From positions 51,552,046 to 51,616,045 of the forward strand of contig NC_088302.1 of assembly GCF_032854445.1 (NCBI RefSeq): a stretch of DNA of 64,000 nucleotides, written 5' to 3'. Positions 22,610 through 36,300 of the stretch are shown here, one piece after another. The stretch comes from Liolophura sinensis (taxonomy: Eukaryota; Mollusca; Polyplacophora; Chitonida; Chitonidae). A program made the translations under genes and the position numbers. Position 1 is the stretch's first letter, and each line of letters begins with the position of its first letter. Under the pieces are notes generated by a model, which was not told where the DNA came from, searched no databases, and saw only the letters and a program-made list of their open reading frames with translations.

Positions 22610-24556
22610 CCATAACAATCCATTTATGACCTTTTCAAGCCCTGGTCAAAAATTAAGGTTTTGTAGCAAAGAGCTCATCCGTATGAGGTACATGAATACA
22701 GAATTTTAGCTCAATACATAAAGAGTTTAAATATTTACCTTAACACAGATTCTAATATACAGAAAGAAATGTGAAGATCATGAATTTGATAATATACCTA
22801 CACATAGAACATTTTGAGATATCACACCCAACATGTACTTTGTCACTGATTCTATTTTACATAAGACACTAAGTCTATATGTTAATATAACTTACATTAT
22901 TTACACTGTTTAAATAACACATTGTCATGAATTTTATAACTTATGGTAATTAATCCAATCTACAGATAAACTATCCCTCTTGTATTATTTTGTGTCACAT
23001 CTATGCAAAGCCTCAATTCATTACATGCAGTACTTTGTACAACACTTCATTACATTTAAATTTGGAATATATTTAACTCTTACTGGATGCTGCAGCCATT
23101 GCTTGGAGTATGACATTAGCTATGCCTGTACTGTGTACAGGCGATCTAACAAATAATAAATTTCACAATAACTACTAAAGTAAACAAATTCTCCACAAGG
23201 TGTACAGCACAAAATTCATGCAGTACAACCAGTTTACTTCATTTTAATCCTGAAAACTGATCATAAATGTAAGTAGGTACAATGGTAAAAACATGTGACA
23301 CAGTCTGTGACCTTCAGGTAAATGTAGGATAATTTGCTTTAATGAACATATACATCCTTATATGTAATAAAAAACTTGTCTCATAAATTAAAAATGCATT
23401 AAATTATACTACTAATAAAAAAACTTTATATACCTTTCAACAGGGCTATAATTTAGTATCGTATAGTATAGTATTTCTTTTTATCCCCCATAAACAAATT
23501 AAGTACAGCATCTACCCCAAACTTTGCTACCCTTTTTTCTGAATGTAACTTGAACGGTTAAACTCTTAGTTACTCAGTTATGATGATGACAGAGGTATAG
23601 CTATGTTACAATAGTAAAGTAAACATACTTCACTTTCAGTTCCTGTAACAAACCTGCATATCCAACTCAAATACAACAGTAAAAGAGAAAGACCTCCAAA
23701 GTGAACTAAAATCTATGAAGGACAATAAAAGAGGCGCAACTCATTTACCTGTACAGGTACAGTTGTATGTACAACTTTGATATTGTAATCTATGTAGTAG
23801 ACTGTTCTTAAAGAACAAACATGCAAGATAAGGGACCTTTACTGCAAATTTAAGTTGCCTACTTAATAACCGAGGAGTGAGTTTACATTTCTATAAATAC
23901 ATGTAGGTATGTCAGTCATATTCAGGTATTCTTTAACATATTCTATAACAGCCATAAGAATATCTCTTTATGTTATAAGTCATTCAGCTGGTGTGACTTT
24001 TGAACTGCAAAGGCTTGTTAAGTTTCCTTGCTTCACATGAAAATGCATGAGTATTTTACTCCTTCATGTACTGTTTTTAGTTCTAAATGAATGTCTTCAA
24101 ATTTGCTTGTTTACCAACTCACACGTAGCAGTTCGTACATTTCAACATGCACTTAAAATATACATACATACAAGTATGCTTAATTTGTTCATAAATAAAA
24201 GTTTTCAAACCAGTCTTAAATGATAAACATTAACAACAGTGTGGAGAGTTTATTAGGATTTCACCTCAATGCCACTGACTATTTCACCGATAATCCCATA
24301 ATGTAAATGTGAAAATGTAAGCTCTTATCTTACAATGCAAGTAAAGTCTGCTTTAATGCAGGTAATTATGTACAGTGGTCATAGCTTCACTCACACGAAT
24401 CACATGGGCGATCACAGATAACATAGAGCTTCTGCAGGAATTATTGCACAGGTTCATGGGCAGGTCCAACAAAGCTTGTAAGATAGACAGGCCACACCAC
24501 TGCACAACATAAGGTAGCATAAACCCAACCATAGTTCATATTAAAGAAGATAACAC
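22610..24556 (-). other. Probable 3' UTR and downstream region of PDZD8
   Basis: AT-rich, without convincing ORFs, directly after the PDZD8 stop codon. A minus-strand AATAAA lies at 24248-24253, giving a 3' UTR of about 300 bases. A longer UTR cannot be excluded. Confidence 0.4.
24248..24253 (-). promoter_or_regulatory. Candidate PDZD8 polyadenylation signal
   Basis: TTTATT on the plus strand, 304 bases past the stop codon; the minus-strand hexamer is AATAAA. Others further left are possible. Confidence 0.35.
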
Positions 24557-27361
24557 TCAGGAGGACATCAAAGAGTTTCGCTCAAGTTCCATTTCTAGTT
24601 CGTAGCTACTCTCTATCTCAGAGGTGGAGTCGCTGTCATTGTTCTCGCTCGTACAAACACGTACACCTGTCATCATTGACTTTGAACTGCTGGCATGTGC
24701 CTGCCTCGAGTTGTCTTCCCCATTAGAGTTGTCTCCCTTTATATTACTATCAGAGTAGTTCCCCTTGGCTACGCTCTTTGCGACTTCTCCATCCCCTTCC
24801 TGTCTCTTAGCCTCCTCTAGATCCATGCAGTGCTGAAGGCCAGCACAGTAATGCAACATGAGGACCATCAAGGCCTGGATCTTCTCATCTGCTTTCACAA
24901 TCTTACACTGTAAGATTTTCTTTGGACCAGGATCAAGACTTTCCTGTTCTGCTTTAGCTAGCTCAGCTCTATGCTCTGACTCCTGATCAATCTCCTGCTG
25001 GAGTTTGCTCACCTAATACAAGAGAAACCCAAAGCAAATGACATTTAATTTCCGTTACATTAACTCAGGTTGAGCACAGGATTCACATAATCATATGAAC
25101 ATTAAAATAACGGTCATCATTTTTATGTACATTATAACATTACAATGAAACTGCACAAACCTGGTAATAGCACTACACTAATCTAACCATATAGCATGTG
25201 AATTAATCTCTGATCCCCCCAATCCAGTCATAATTAAGTGCTTAATTTTGGTTTGGAATCCTGATTTAATTCTAAACCTATAATTTTAGTTTCGCAACCA
25301 AATGTTCCATGGTTCTGAGTTTGATGTACCATTGCATCCAGCTTTTCCTTCCGTTCTTCCAGTGTCAAATGTGAAAAGAGTTCTCTTCCCATCTGCTTGG
25401 CTGCCATGACAGCCATCTCATCCACATTGTGCCCACAGCGATTGGGACGAGTGGATTCTGCCATTCTAGACTGTGATATGGTTATCTCCCCTTCATCGCC
25501 AGAACTCTCAGCATTCTTATCATCATTCTGCAATATGTGTGAAACGTCACATAATTATTTCTGCAGACATTATTGAGTGAAACAGCATTTTTCTCTTCTT
25601 CCACAGATTCATGTTTTCTTTCAAATTACTGTATTTGACCTGAAGTCTGGCCTGAAAAAGTGTAATTTTAAAAGAACATAAAGGTCTTACAATTCTACTT
25701 TTGATGCCAGCAGTTTTTCTGATAAAAAATGAATCAAACATCACAAAAAAGATCCCCTATTAGGCAGATGGATCACTGAAAAAAGCTGAACCAGTAGAAA
25801 TAAAACAGTTGCGTACACAAGAAAAACATGAAGTTTGTGACCAGGTCATTTTTTCTGAGGTTTTTTCATAGTGATACCCAAATAAAGCAATTTAAGAAAT
25901 GGTTGTTATGGCCTTTCTTCAAAATCCTTTATCAGATAGCTTTGCCATAATGCTCTGTCAAACAAAACATTGTCAGGAAATGTGGGATTGAAGCGTACAA
26001 ATATAAACGATCTTGCTATTAAATCAGCCTTACACCACACAACGTTCCTGACCTTGTTAAACTCCTCCCTTGGCAGAGTGGGTGGGGCGTTCTGGTCCAC
26101 CAGACACTGTAGGGAGGTTGTCGATCGTGTTCGTGGTATTCTCCTCACTGAGAGAAGCCCACCACTGGCAGGGATGCCATCCGACTCATTGTCGTCAGGG
26201 GCAGAGTTTCGACGACGTACATAGAATGGACTGTATTCCACTCGGATCTGGTTCCCTGACATCATCTTTCTGGCTGCCTGGGGGCTACCATTCGGGCTTT
26301 TTATCCCTACACACAGGCACAATCACAAGGCACACATAATCATGAGAATGTCCTACTGCTTAAGTGGAGCATCAACTACCATCACACATAAGATACATTT
26401 GCTCACAAATTCAGCACAGGCTCAATCTTACATACTATTTATATACATGTATAGCTGGAGAGAAAAGCTTAAGGTGTCATTTTCATAGCTCTTGCTTTTA
26501 GTATTGGAAACAATGTCTCTGTATAAACATCATGCATCACATATTTAACAGAACGGATTTGTAATCATAATCAGCTGCACTCTAGATACCACCTACAAAC
26601 CTCAAACAAAAGATCCGCTATAAAATGTATTTAAAGTTTGGAACCAATAATGTATTATGGATGATCGTGGGTTTCCTCAGGCTCTGCCCGGTTTCCTCCC
26701 ACTATAATGCTGGCCACCGTCGCATAAGTGAAATATTCTTGAGTACAGCGTAACACCAAATCAAATAAATAAAATAAATAATGTAGTGTACATTTATCTA
26801 TTTAATATCTGATATTTTTTATTTAATAAATTCCTCCACCACAAAACGGGTGGAGCAAATGGTAGAATCTGGAGAAATCTCCCACACTCTGAAGCGCAGC
26901 TAGCAGGAGTTGGAGAAAACCACCACAATCTGAAGCGTAGCCAGCCGGAGCTGGAGAAAATCACCACACTCCGAAGCGTAACCAGTAGGAGGTGGAGAAA
27001 ACCACCATACTTTGAAGCGGAACCAGCAGGAACTGGATTTTAGTGTTATGGATCAAGCTCAGATTGGCTGCAGCCAGAGCAATGCTTCTGCCGCACATTC
27101 TGTTGCATTCAAATGCATAATTAAAAACAATAAGCATTTAAAAGGACAAAAATGTCTTCATCAATACAACACTAAAAGGACTAACTGTTAAATATGGCAT
27201 GCTGATATTTACCTTTCTTCCCAGTTGAGTCTTTTCTGAATTTACTAAGAATGCCACCAGACCGATTAGGTTCTTCTGTCGTCTTCTTCTTGTCCACCTC
27301 TACCACTGCTAATGGAGTTTTGTACAACACGTCTGGTTGAGAGCGGCGACGCAGACCATCC
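24557..27361 (-). CDS. PDZD8: PDZD8 exons 19-22: basic linker, coiled coil and acidic tail
   Basis: Exon 19 (27213-27361): DGLRRRSQPDVLYKTPLAVV then a Lys/Arg-rich stretch. Exon 20 (26053-26306): GIKSPNGSPQAARKMMSGNQ, VRRIPRTRSTTSLQCL. Exon 21 (25330-25527): NDDKNAESSGDEGEITISQS, MGRELFSHLTLEERKEKLDA. Exon 22 (24557-25012): VSKLQQEIDQESEHRAELAK, followed by KIVKADEKIQALMVLMLHYC and an acidic Ser-rich tail. HLTLEERKEKLDAMVSKLQQ across the exon 21/22 junction is the coiled coil that in PDZD8 contacts Rab7. Donor after exon 21 is ATG|GTACAT. Confidence 0.88.
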
Positions 27362-30300
27362 CTAAAAAAATGCACAAGAACTGTATTAGGTATCCACTTG
27401 GGGCAACTGACTGCCTGACTCATTTAGGACCAATGAAGTCACATCTGGATTTTGCCACTTAATAAATACAGACTGCTAGATTTCCTCATTCCAAATGCAT
27501 TTACATATACACTTATGGGCCTTGAAAGCAAAACATATGGATGTGGCATCAGTGATACAATCAGCTCTTTCCCTGGACGCAGTTTGATGATCCTCCATCT
27601 GACATACACTCTATTTTAGTATTTACAAGTGCCTTTAGGGGTTCGTCAATTCACAGTGACCTATCCAGCACTAAAGGTCTTTTAGTCTTTGATTAATACC
27701 AAAGTTACCAATAAGAATAATACATGTGAGCACAAGACTGAATCAACACGCTTTACTACCCCACAACACACACATATCATATTTGCTTTGTTAAATAACA
27801 CGAAAATAAGCACTGACTTTCTGCAGAGAGTCTGGGCCTGACACTTCTCTGTGCACTTCTTGTGACAGATCATGTCGCACGAATGACACTGCAAAGCTGT
27901 CTTCAGCCAGATCTGAATAGTAATGAAATTAAACAAGAGCATGTGCAGAGATTTCATAACCTAATAGAGAACAGAGCATTATTCTGTGCCACAAGTCTAA
28001 ACACTTTGTGTCCACTATAAATAATACTGTACAAACTATGACAAATGCTATTATATCCTTTTCTCACAGGTTGTGAGATATTATACTACTTGGTAACATT
28101 ATATATTAGAATACACATCAAAATTAGGAAGGAATGACCTGTCTCTCTCATTAAAACTCACCTTAATGTAGCCTTAGATGTCAAATGTCCATAGATTTAC
28201 TTAAAATGTTCATCAAAGTTATAAATTTAATTTGCTAAATTTATGATATCCCCCTCATCACATATATATCTGTACAAAGTCTGAGATTATTTCAAACGTC
28301 AAATCTGCCTAATTTACAACATAACATAATATGTCGTTTGTGTTGAGATCTTCAGAGTACTTACTTTTTTCCCACAGAAGTGACAATATGTGGCTGTGTG
28401 AAACTGGGCACTTTTGAAAACATGGAGGCCCTCGTCTGATCTATAGGAAAATATTTATAAATCCATACATAAACTTGAATATGCAATATGAAAACTATTA
28501 ACTTGTTTTGACAGCTACTATGCATTTGAGTACCAGACATGTCAGAAGACAATACATAGCAGTACATTTTGTATTAGCTATATATTTAGGAGACATGAAT
28601 ATCACTGATATGTGCATGCGTTTGGATTTAACAACTTGTTTACTTTACAGTTTTTAATGCAGACCATATAAGAATGGTCAGGTGTGAACAAAACTGTTTT
28701 ATTTATCTGATTGATGTTTTACACTGTAGGACAAGAATATTTCACTCATATGATGGCCGCCAGCATTATGGAGGGAGGAAACTGGGCTGAGTTTGGGGAT
28801 TCAAACCCACAACCATTCGCCAGTTGCTGAGGTAGCCAGCATGATCTGGACTTGAACTCAAAGCGAACAAATTCTTGAGAGGCTCCTGGGTCACTGCGCT
28901 ATGCTACCATATTAAGCACAAAGGCCCCTCAGAGACAAAATGACACTGGTCCTGTCTGGCCTAAAAGTCAACCAGCAGGTGATATAACAGGTCAGCCCTA
29001 ATCCTGGGACCCAAAAGAGAGCCAAACACGTAAATACCTGTGAATACCTACAGCTAAGCTTTATTACAATTAACAGAATCCATCATATAAGACTACACGA
29101 AATCTGCCTAGCACACAACCTACTTTCCTCCTGCTGCTGCTTGACTCGGGGAGACCTTCATGGTGTCCGGCTCGTAGGTGAAGGGTATGGAAGTGGGGTG
29201 TCTGGTCATCTTCTTCCTCTCCTCCAATGTGGTCTTCTGTGGTGTGTGCAAAAACCCCAGGGTAATGTCACCAAAACACAGGTTAGGATCAAAACCTGGG
29301 TGAGCCCCAAGGTTAGGCAGTTTGGCACGGCTGTAATATTAGGACAGGGCAATTACTAGCAATAAGCACCTTAGTATCATTGCGAGTAAAGGAGAATCAT
29401 TTAACAGGGATATGCAACCGAGAACAAGACAGTTTTAACATTTTAATAGTGATACCAATGATTATTCTACCCATATAATGTAGCATAAGCACTCAAGTGA
29501 ATTTGCCACAGTTTGAATGCAACGCTAAATTATTACATGTGCAGCTAAACACTGAATCAAAGTACAAAGTTTGTGAAAAAATAAATATTGTTTATAAACA
29601 CCACTTGTCATAGATTACCTTGCCCCCGCCTTTGTTTCCACAGGTGCCAGGTGCACTGTCCTCTGGGCATCTCCCTGTAGGGTCATCAGACAGTCCAGGG
29701 CTACATCACTCAGGGTCAGGCTTACCTAATCACAACAGGTAGAACAGTTATCAATACACTGTACAAGCAGATTTCTCACACTAACATCGTCTTATTACAT
29801 GCCAGATTTAGTTCCGAGAACAACTTTGCATGCCTAAGGTTTGTGATAAAGGCAACAGATATCAAACGTCTTAGGACTGAAGTCATGAATTCAAACACAG
29901 GTTACAACTAAAATCCTTTGCTTTAGGAAATTTAAAATTTTTGTTCACTGATTCTACACTGTAAAACGTACTGAAAAATGCCAACCACAATTTGAATTCT
30001 TCCCTGTTCAAAAAGTTTTGCTTTTAATGCACTTGCAATTTATGACTTAAATCTTAATTTGCTTGATAAATACAAGCCTGGACTACACACAGCACTTACA
30101 TCTACACTACTACGCCAGAGAGAACAGACCACTGAGGACATGCAAAACAATAAAGCTGATTATAATTTAGTTAGTCCATGCACTAACATCTGTAAACTAC
30201 TAGGCCCATGAGAACAGGTCACTAAAGAGACATGTGTTTAGTTTAATAAATGCTCATAACATTAAAACATAAAATAAAAATGAGCTGAATTTAACCTGAG

Positions 30301-33300
30301 ATTAAGATAGACATCTATCTTAATCCTAGATATAACCCCCACAATTTATAATCGCACATGCCTTTTAATTTCTCCTCCAGTCTGGGTGGGGAGAGCATCT
30401 GGAGAAACTCCATGTACATATAACAATGACAAACAGACAGAAAGTGGCCTACATGTGGTTGACCGGTTTTCACTGTGACTTACATGACCCAGAAGCATGT
30501 CTGTCTCTGCCTTCACCACAGCCTCGTTTTTGTCCATTTTCTTTGGTATGTTACACCACACGCACACATTCAGGTACTTATCCTCATCATCCACGTCAAA
30601 TCTGAACTTCTCATTCCAGATGGGGTCCTGTCAGAAATGCACAGAGGACTGGTTGTAAATGAACATTAATTTAGAACAACCAGTTTTCTTTATAACTTTG
30701 TTTATTTGACCAGTGTTTATTCATGCTGTACTCTAGAACTTTCCCCTACATGTATATAGCAGTGTTGGGTTTGGAGGTCTTCAGAGACCTGAATTGGTGC
30801 CATTACAGGGCCCAAATGGAAGCCTACTATGGTTTTCCTGTATACCTGTACTTGCACAGGTAAGTGTAGGAATCTCTACCTACAGCTGGTCAACATGTTA
30901 CACACTAGGCTACAAATACACATACACATACATGTACTGTACCTGGCAGGCAGACACAAGCCCAGTCTTTCTGACCTCTGTATCTTCCTCAATGTCTGAC
31001 TCAGACCCGGACTCCATCTCCTCCAGGCCAGGGTCATCCAACCTCTCTGCTGAAAACTGATAAAGCACATGGAACATCTCACTAGTATAAAACTTCACAT
31101 ACAGGTAATACTGTTAGTTCACAGCTTTACATACTTAGATTTGGTAGCAAAGCTACCAAAGAGCTCGCCTGTAGGAGATACATTAATAGAAAACTTAGAT
31201 TTGGTAGCTAGACTACTAGGAGATACATAAATAGAAAACTTAGATTTGGTAGGAAGGCTACCAAAGAGCTCGCCTGTAGGAGATACATGAGTATAAAACT
31301 TCAGCTCATAAAGTACTGAAATCGTGAATTTGGTAACTTACGCTAATTAATATGCATACAGAGCATCAGTTATCGAACATCCCCCTGGCATCATTGTGCT
31401 TGCCTGGCATGTAAAACTTCAGGTCAATACATGCAGTACTTTTTGAGATACCGCCCCAAAAATTTTGTTTAACACTGATTCTAATACACAACACACTAAA
31501 TCAGGAACTCAGCAATTCATAGTATTTAATATGTACACACCGAATCAATGATGGAATATCGCCCTCGTGTTATTGTGCTCTACAAGTGTGAAAACCCTGA
31601 TCTCAATACCGACAGTACTTTTTAAGATACCACCCCTAACATTTTGTTCACAGTTCCTTTCCCTGTTATTGGAGGAAGACGCTCAGGGTATGACACAGGC
31701 ACAAGCTTAAAAATGGTATGTTTTAGATTAGAACACAGAAGGCACAAAGTTCAGTTGACACTACAGTGTATGTATAAACACACAGATGTACATCAAAGGC
31801 TGTACATGTTAGCTGTTGTCTGTGATCAACTTTCTGCCTGCTCATAGTCCTGAAACCACTAGAAGACTTAAATTTAAAACACAACTATAATTGTCTGTAT
31901 TGTTTCTGTAATAACACGTATGTTGAAATTCATGTACTTTCTAACGCATTTCAACTTAAATAACAAGAATGCTTGGAAAAGAAAAACGCTGAATTTTAAC
32001 GAATACATCTGAAATGTAATGAAAATAATATTCAGTGTGTTTTGCACACTTGTCTGATGTACCTCTGCAATATTACTAATCTAAACTAAATCTTCACAGA
32101 TTTCAATTCAATTTTTACTGGAATATCTTTCAAGAATTTACAGCGGGATTTGCACTGGACCAACAAGATGTATAAAAATGTACATGTGCTATTAAGATTG
32201 AAGAAGAAGTGACAGATAAAATTTTGTTTCGATAAAAGCTTTTCATTTTGACAAAAATGCTGTGGATGCATAAAATAACCTTAACCTACATGTACATCCA
32301 ATATATGTTAAGAAAGTATCTAAATCCTCTGAATCCATGTTATACATCTTCTCATGTAGACTGCTCACTGGCTCCGGTACTTTACCAGTTCTCTGTGTAT
32401 GTAGCATCTCACCTTTCTGTGAGCGGGTGATGACTGTGATGAATCACTCAGGGGAGGTGTTTTCCCAGACCCAAGTGGTGATTGCTTCTTTGGTGTTGTC
32501 AATGGGGACCTTAACGTGTCCTTCACTTTGTCTCGCGACTCCACCCCTGATACTGCGTTAACAGTTCTGCGTCTCACTTCAGGGCTGCTCTGTGGGGAAT
32601 CCCCTGTCTGAACCTCACTGGCTGAGCTTTTGGTACGGCGTCGCAGCAGAGCGGCCACTGAAGACCGTTTCTGCGGTGACCTCTCGCTAATCGGGGAGCC
32701 CTGGAGGGACTTTGTGTCCCCGATGACAGATTTGACACTGATATGGACAAAGTCTTCCTCACCTCTGTCTTGGACACTGTCTTCTCGAGATCTCAGCTCT
32801 CCATCCTACAGGCAAACACATAAATGACTGACAAACAAAGCGGATGGATTGGAGGATGGACTGGTGGTTGGAAGTGCCAGATTACATATCTGTGTACATC
32901 AGTCAGCTTCCCAATGTGAAGGCAAGAATAAAGACAATTTGTTGGTAACTGAATATTTGTAAACCATCTTTTCATTCCTCATCCTGAAGGTATACATGTT
33001 AAAGAAAACTCTAGCATAAAATACATGTCAGATGAAAGATCAATGAGCTTTGTCCATAAAATCAGTTCGTAAGTAAAGCCCAGAGAAAACCCATGACTAT
33101 CCGTAGGTTGCCGACAGATTGGGAATGATGTGGAAGTCAATTCAAGCATTGTACTCTTTTGTTCTTTTCTGTAATGTATCAATCTTTCTGTACAGTTGTG
33201 TTTGTAAAGCAAAGAGGTAGTTCAAAAGCACTGGAGCAAGACTTGATTAGGCACGAAACATTACCTCTGTCACATAGTTTATACTGCTTGGCCAATCAAC

Positions 33301-36300
33301 ACAGTCTGACATTTCACTCACCTTAACATTGATAAAATCCTCTTCAAATTTTATATCAACATCACTGGATTTGTTCCTAACAACTCTCTCAACACGTATT
33401 GTAAACCTTGTAAAAAAAGAAAAAATTTCTGTTAGGTAAGGCTAATCGCCTGAGCTTGATCGAGCTGTCTGATCGAGGCTATACACCTGGTAAGCATTTA
33501 CATAATAGACCGAAAGCTTTAGCCCAAGGTCAATTATGTTACCACTTACCAGACATATAAACTGCGATCAAAAACCCCAAGCCAACGGTGATAACCTACT
33601 TACATACTGAGGCTACTGTTCAACTGTGGGTGCTTTCTTTTGCGTATTGTCCAGTTTCGAGCTACAGTTATGCAATATGCACAGTAATGATGTAAGGCGA
33701 CACCGAATTCTAAAAATTCATGTAATCTAAATAAATTGGAACTATTCATGTTGACTAGAAATCTGGGAGAAAAACACGTCTTTGAAGCTATCAATTTAGA
33801 TCAGACCCCATGACAAGTGAAATTATGATTAAGATATCTGAATTTCACTCTCTCTTTGGGCCTTTTTTTACATAGGACAACAACAGCCCCATTAAAATGA
33901 CCCTCAAAGCATGTGATATACATAGCATACAGAATCAAACACTACAAACTTTTTACAATCAAATTCTTAGAAATTCTATCTCATTTTCTTCTAAAATAAT
34001 GGTATTGGGTAGAAAATACAGGACCTTTTCAAATTCTCCACCTTAATCGACACAATATAAGCCTTTTGTATCCCTAAGAGAACAATTTGGACTCTTCTGG
34101 AAAAATTAGTGTCCCATTAATTACTATTGATATCAATGAATTGTTCCAAGTGCCCAAGATGTACATGGGACTATTCTGGGTGATAAGTCATACATGTCAG
34201 AAATGGCAAGAAATTTGCCTGCTTCCCCTTGCTATTTTTTAGCACATATCACCACAATATGGCTGAAATGTTGCCAACATGGCCTTAGCCATAATCATTC
34301 AGACATTCTCAACAAATAATTAGGTCATGTGTATTATGTATACAATAGATGCTTTCTGTGAAGGTTTCACACAGATATGATAGAATACAAATTTTTAGAT
34401 ATGTGACATCAAGAAACCCTTAAATACATTGATTTTATGTCCTGTGGGGAGTAGGGTAACATGCAAATTTCCGGAGGCAGGAAAGCACCATGTCTGTTCT
34501 GTATAGAAGGAGAAGGAATAGTCTTGTTGTGTGGTAAACGCTAATAATTTAAGCTCTCTCTATCTCTACTACTACCTCCTTTGGCAGTATATATCAGAAA
34601 GCACAGAATTCCAGTTTCAAAGGAATGATGTGAACTTATTTCAAACCAGGATCAATAAGAGTCTGTTATACACCACTTATTACATCTCCTGCCAGAGAAA
34701 TTGGGCAAAACGCAAAGTACGACACTCGTGCGCAAAAATAGCGGCAGAATGTAATTCATATTATTACACTACTGAAAAAGGGAGACTCAAAAGTTCTGCA
34801 CAGAAGACGAATCCTTCAGAACTTTCATAATAAGCGCTTTCAATTTTAAGCTACATTTTCATTATCACAAAGAAATTTACCATTATTACAGAACATATTG
34901 TATCAAAAATTTTTAAAAAAGTTTATTAATCCTTCATGCTTTCATACTGTGAAACCATATGCTGTTGATGACACAAGTGTAAAACTGACTTTGATACTTT
35001 CTTTTGCAGTACTCACATTCACCTCCCCTATTATGTTAGAAATATGCCGGGAATTGACAAAAAAAATTGTGAATGAGTGTATTGGGCACAAAAACTGCAG
35101 GTTACCTTTCTCCAGCATTTTTCAGAAGCTTAGCGGCCTGTTTCTGAGATGTGACCTTCTGACCTCCAACAGCCACAAGTATGTCATTCTGCAAGCAGAC
35201 ACACTCATACATTGTCTGTGTACATGTTCTGTGTCTCCAGAATTGTATTGAAGTATGCAGCCAATATTTCCTACTAGGTGTATAAATAAAGTCAGCCACC
35301 AGGTACAAGTTATACCAACATCTCTGACAAAAGTGATCATAAAACATAAATTTTATAACACAAGAGACAACAAGAGACAGGAGTGCTTTGTGAGAAGTAT
35401 TGGTGAAATGTAAGGAACAGACGCTCTGCAAAACAGGTACTGTACCACTAGAACTGATGGCTGATTTTCTTGAGCAGTATTGTCATTTAGTTCTACACGT
35501 TATTCGGTGAAATCCCATTAAAATAATAAAGTAGGATACTTTTTAGAAGGCTTGAGTATCCTGCTTTTGATTGAAATATGTTTTAGGCAGGTGCTGTCTT
35601 GTCCTTTAAAGGCAGAATAGAAATGTTTTGAATGTCTGAGGAGGGTATCAAAAATAAAAATAGAATTTGAAAGTCATCTAATATGTGGCCTGTCCCTGCA
35701 ATTTGTCCTGCTAAAGACATATTTACATGACTAGAAAGCCTAGAAAAATACAGGGAAATCATAAAAATCATCAAAATCAGACAAATTAAAAGCAGTAGAT
35801 TTCCAGATTTTTGTTTTTTTTAATACCATTTTGTATGTTTCAGTTTATAATCACTTGTAAAACAGGAACTAAATTGGTTCCACTTAAAAGGTATTTAGAA
35901 AGGACCATCAAGTTTTTGCTTCCAAGACTGAACCAACAGTATATAAATCTTTGTAACCTACTATGCCAAACATGAAATAGAAATTGACGCTATATAACAG
36001 TTGCCATAGCAATGAGCTTGTAAACAGTCAGCTATTAGACAGGCAATCACATTTACATGAACCAGACCATCTTCTTACCTTTCTGACATCCACAAAGGCA
36101 GCAGGGCCATCTGGGGACACCGCCTCTATCACTACCACTGACTCGTATCTCTCCAACAGGAAGTCCTTCAGCATAAAAGTACTTCATTATAGAAATGATC
36201 CCAAAAGCTGAGAACTAGACGTTGTACATGTACATACATTTTGATTTAACACTGTAAGAAAACTATAAGGGACGAAAGGCTTTACCTCCTTGAAGAGTAG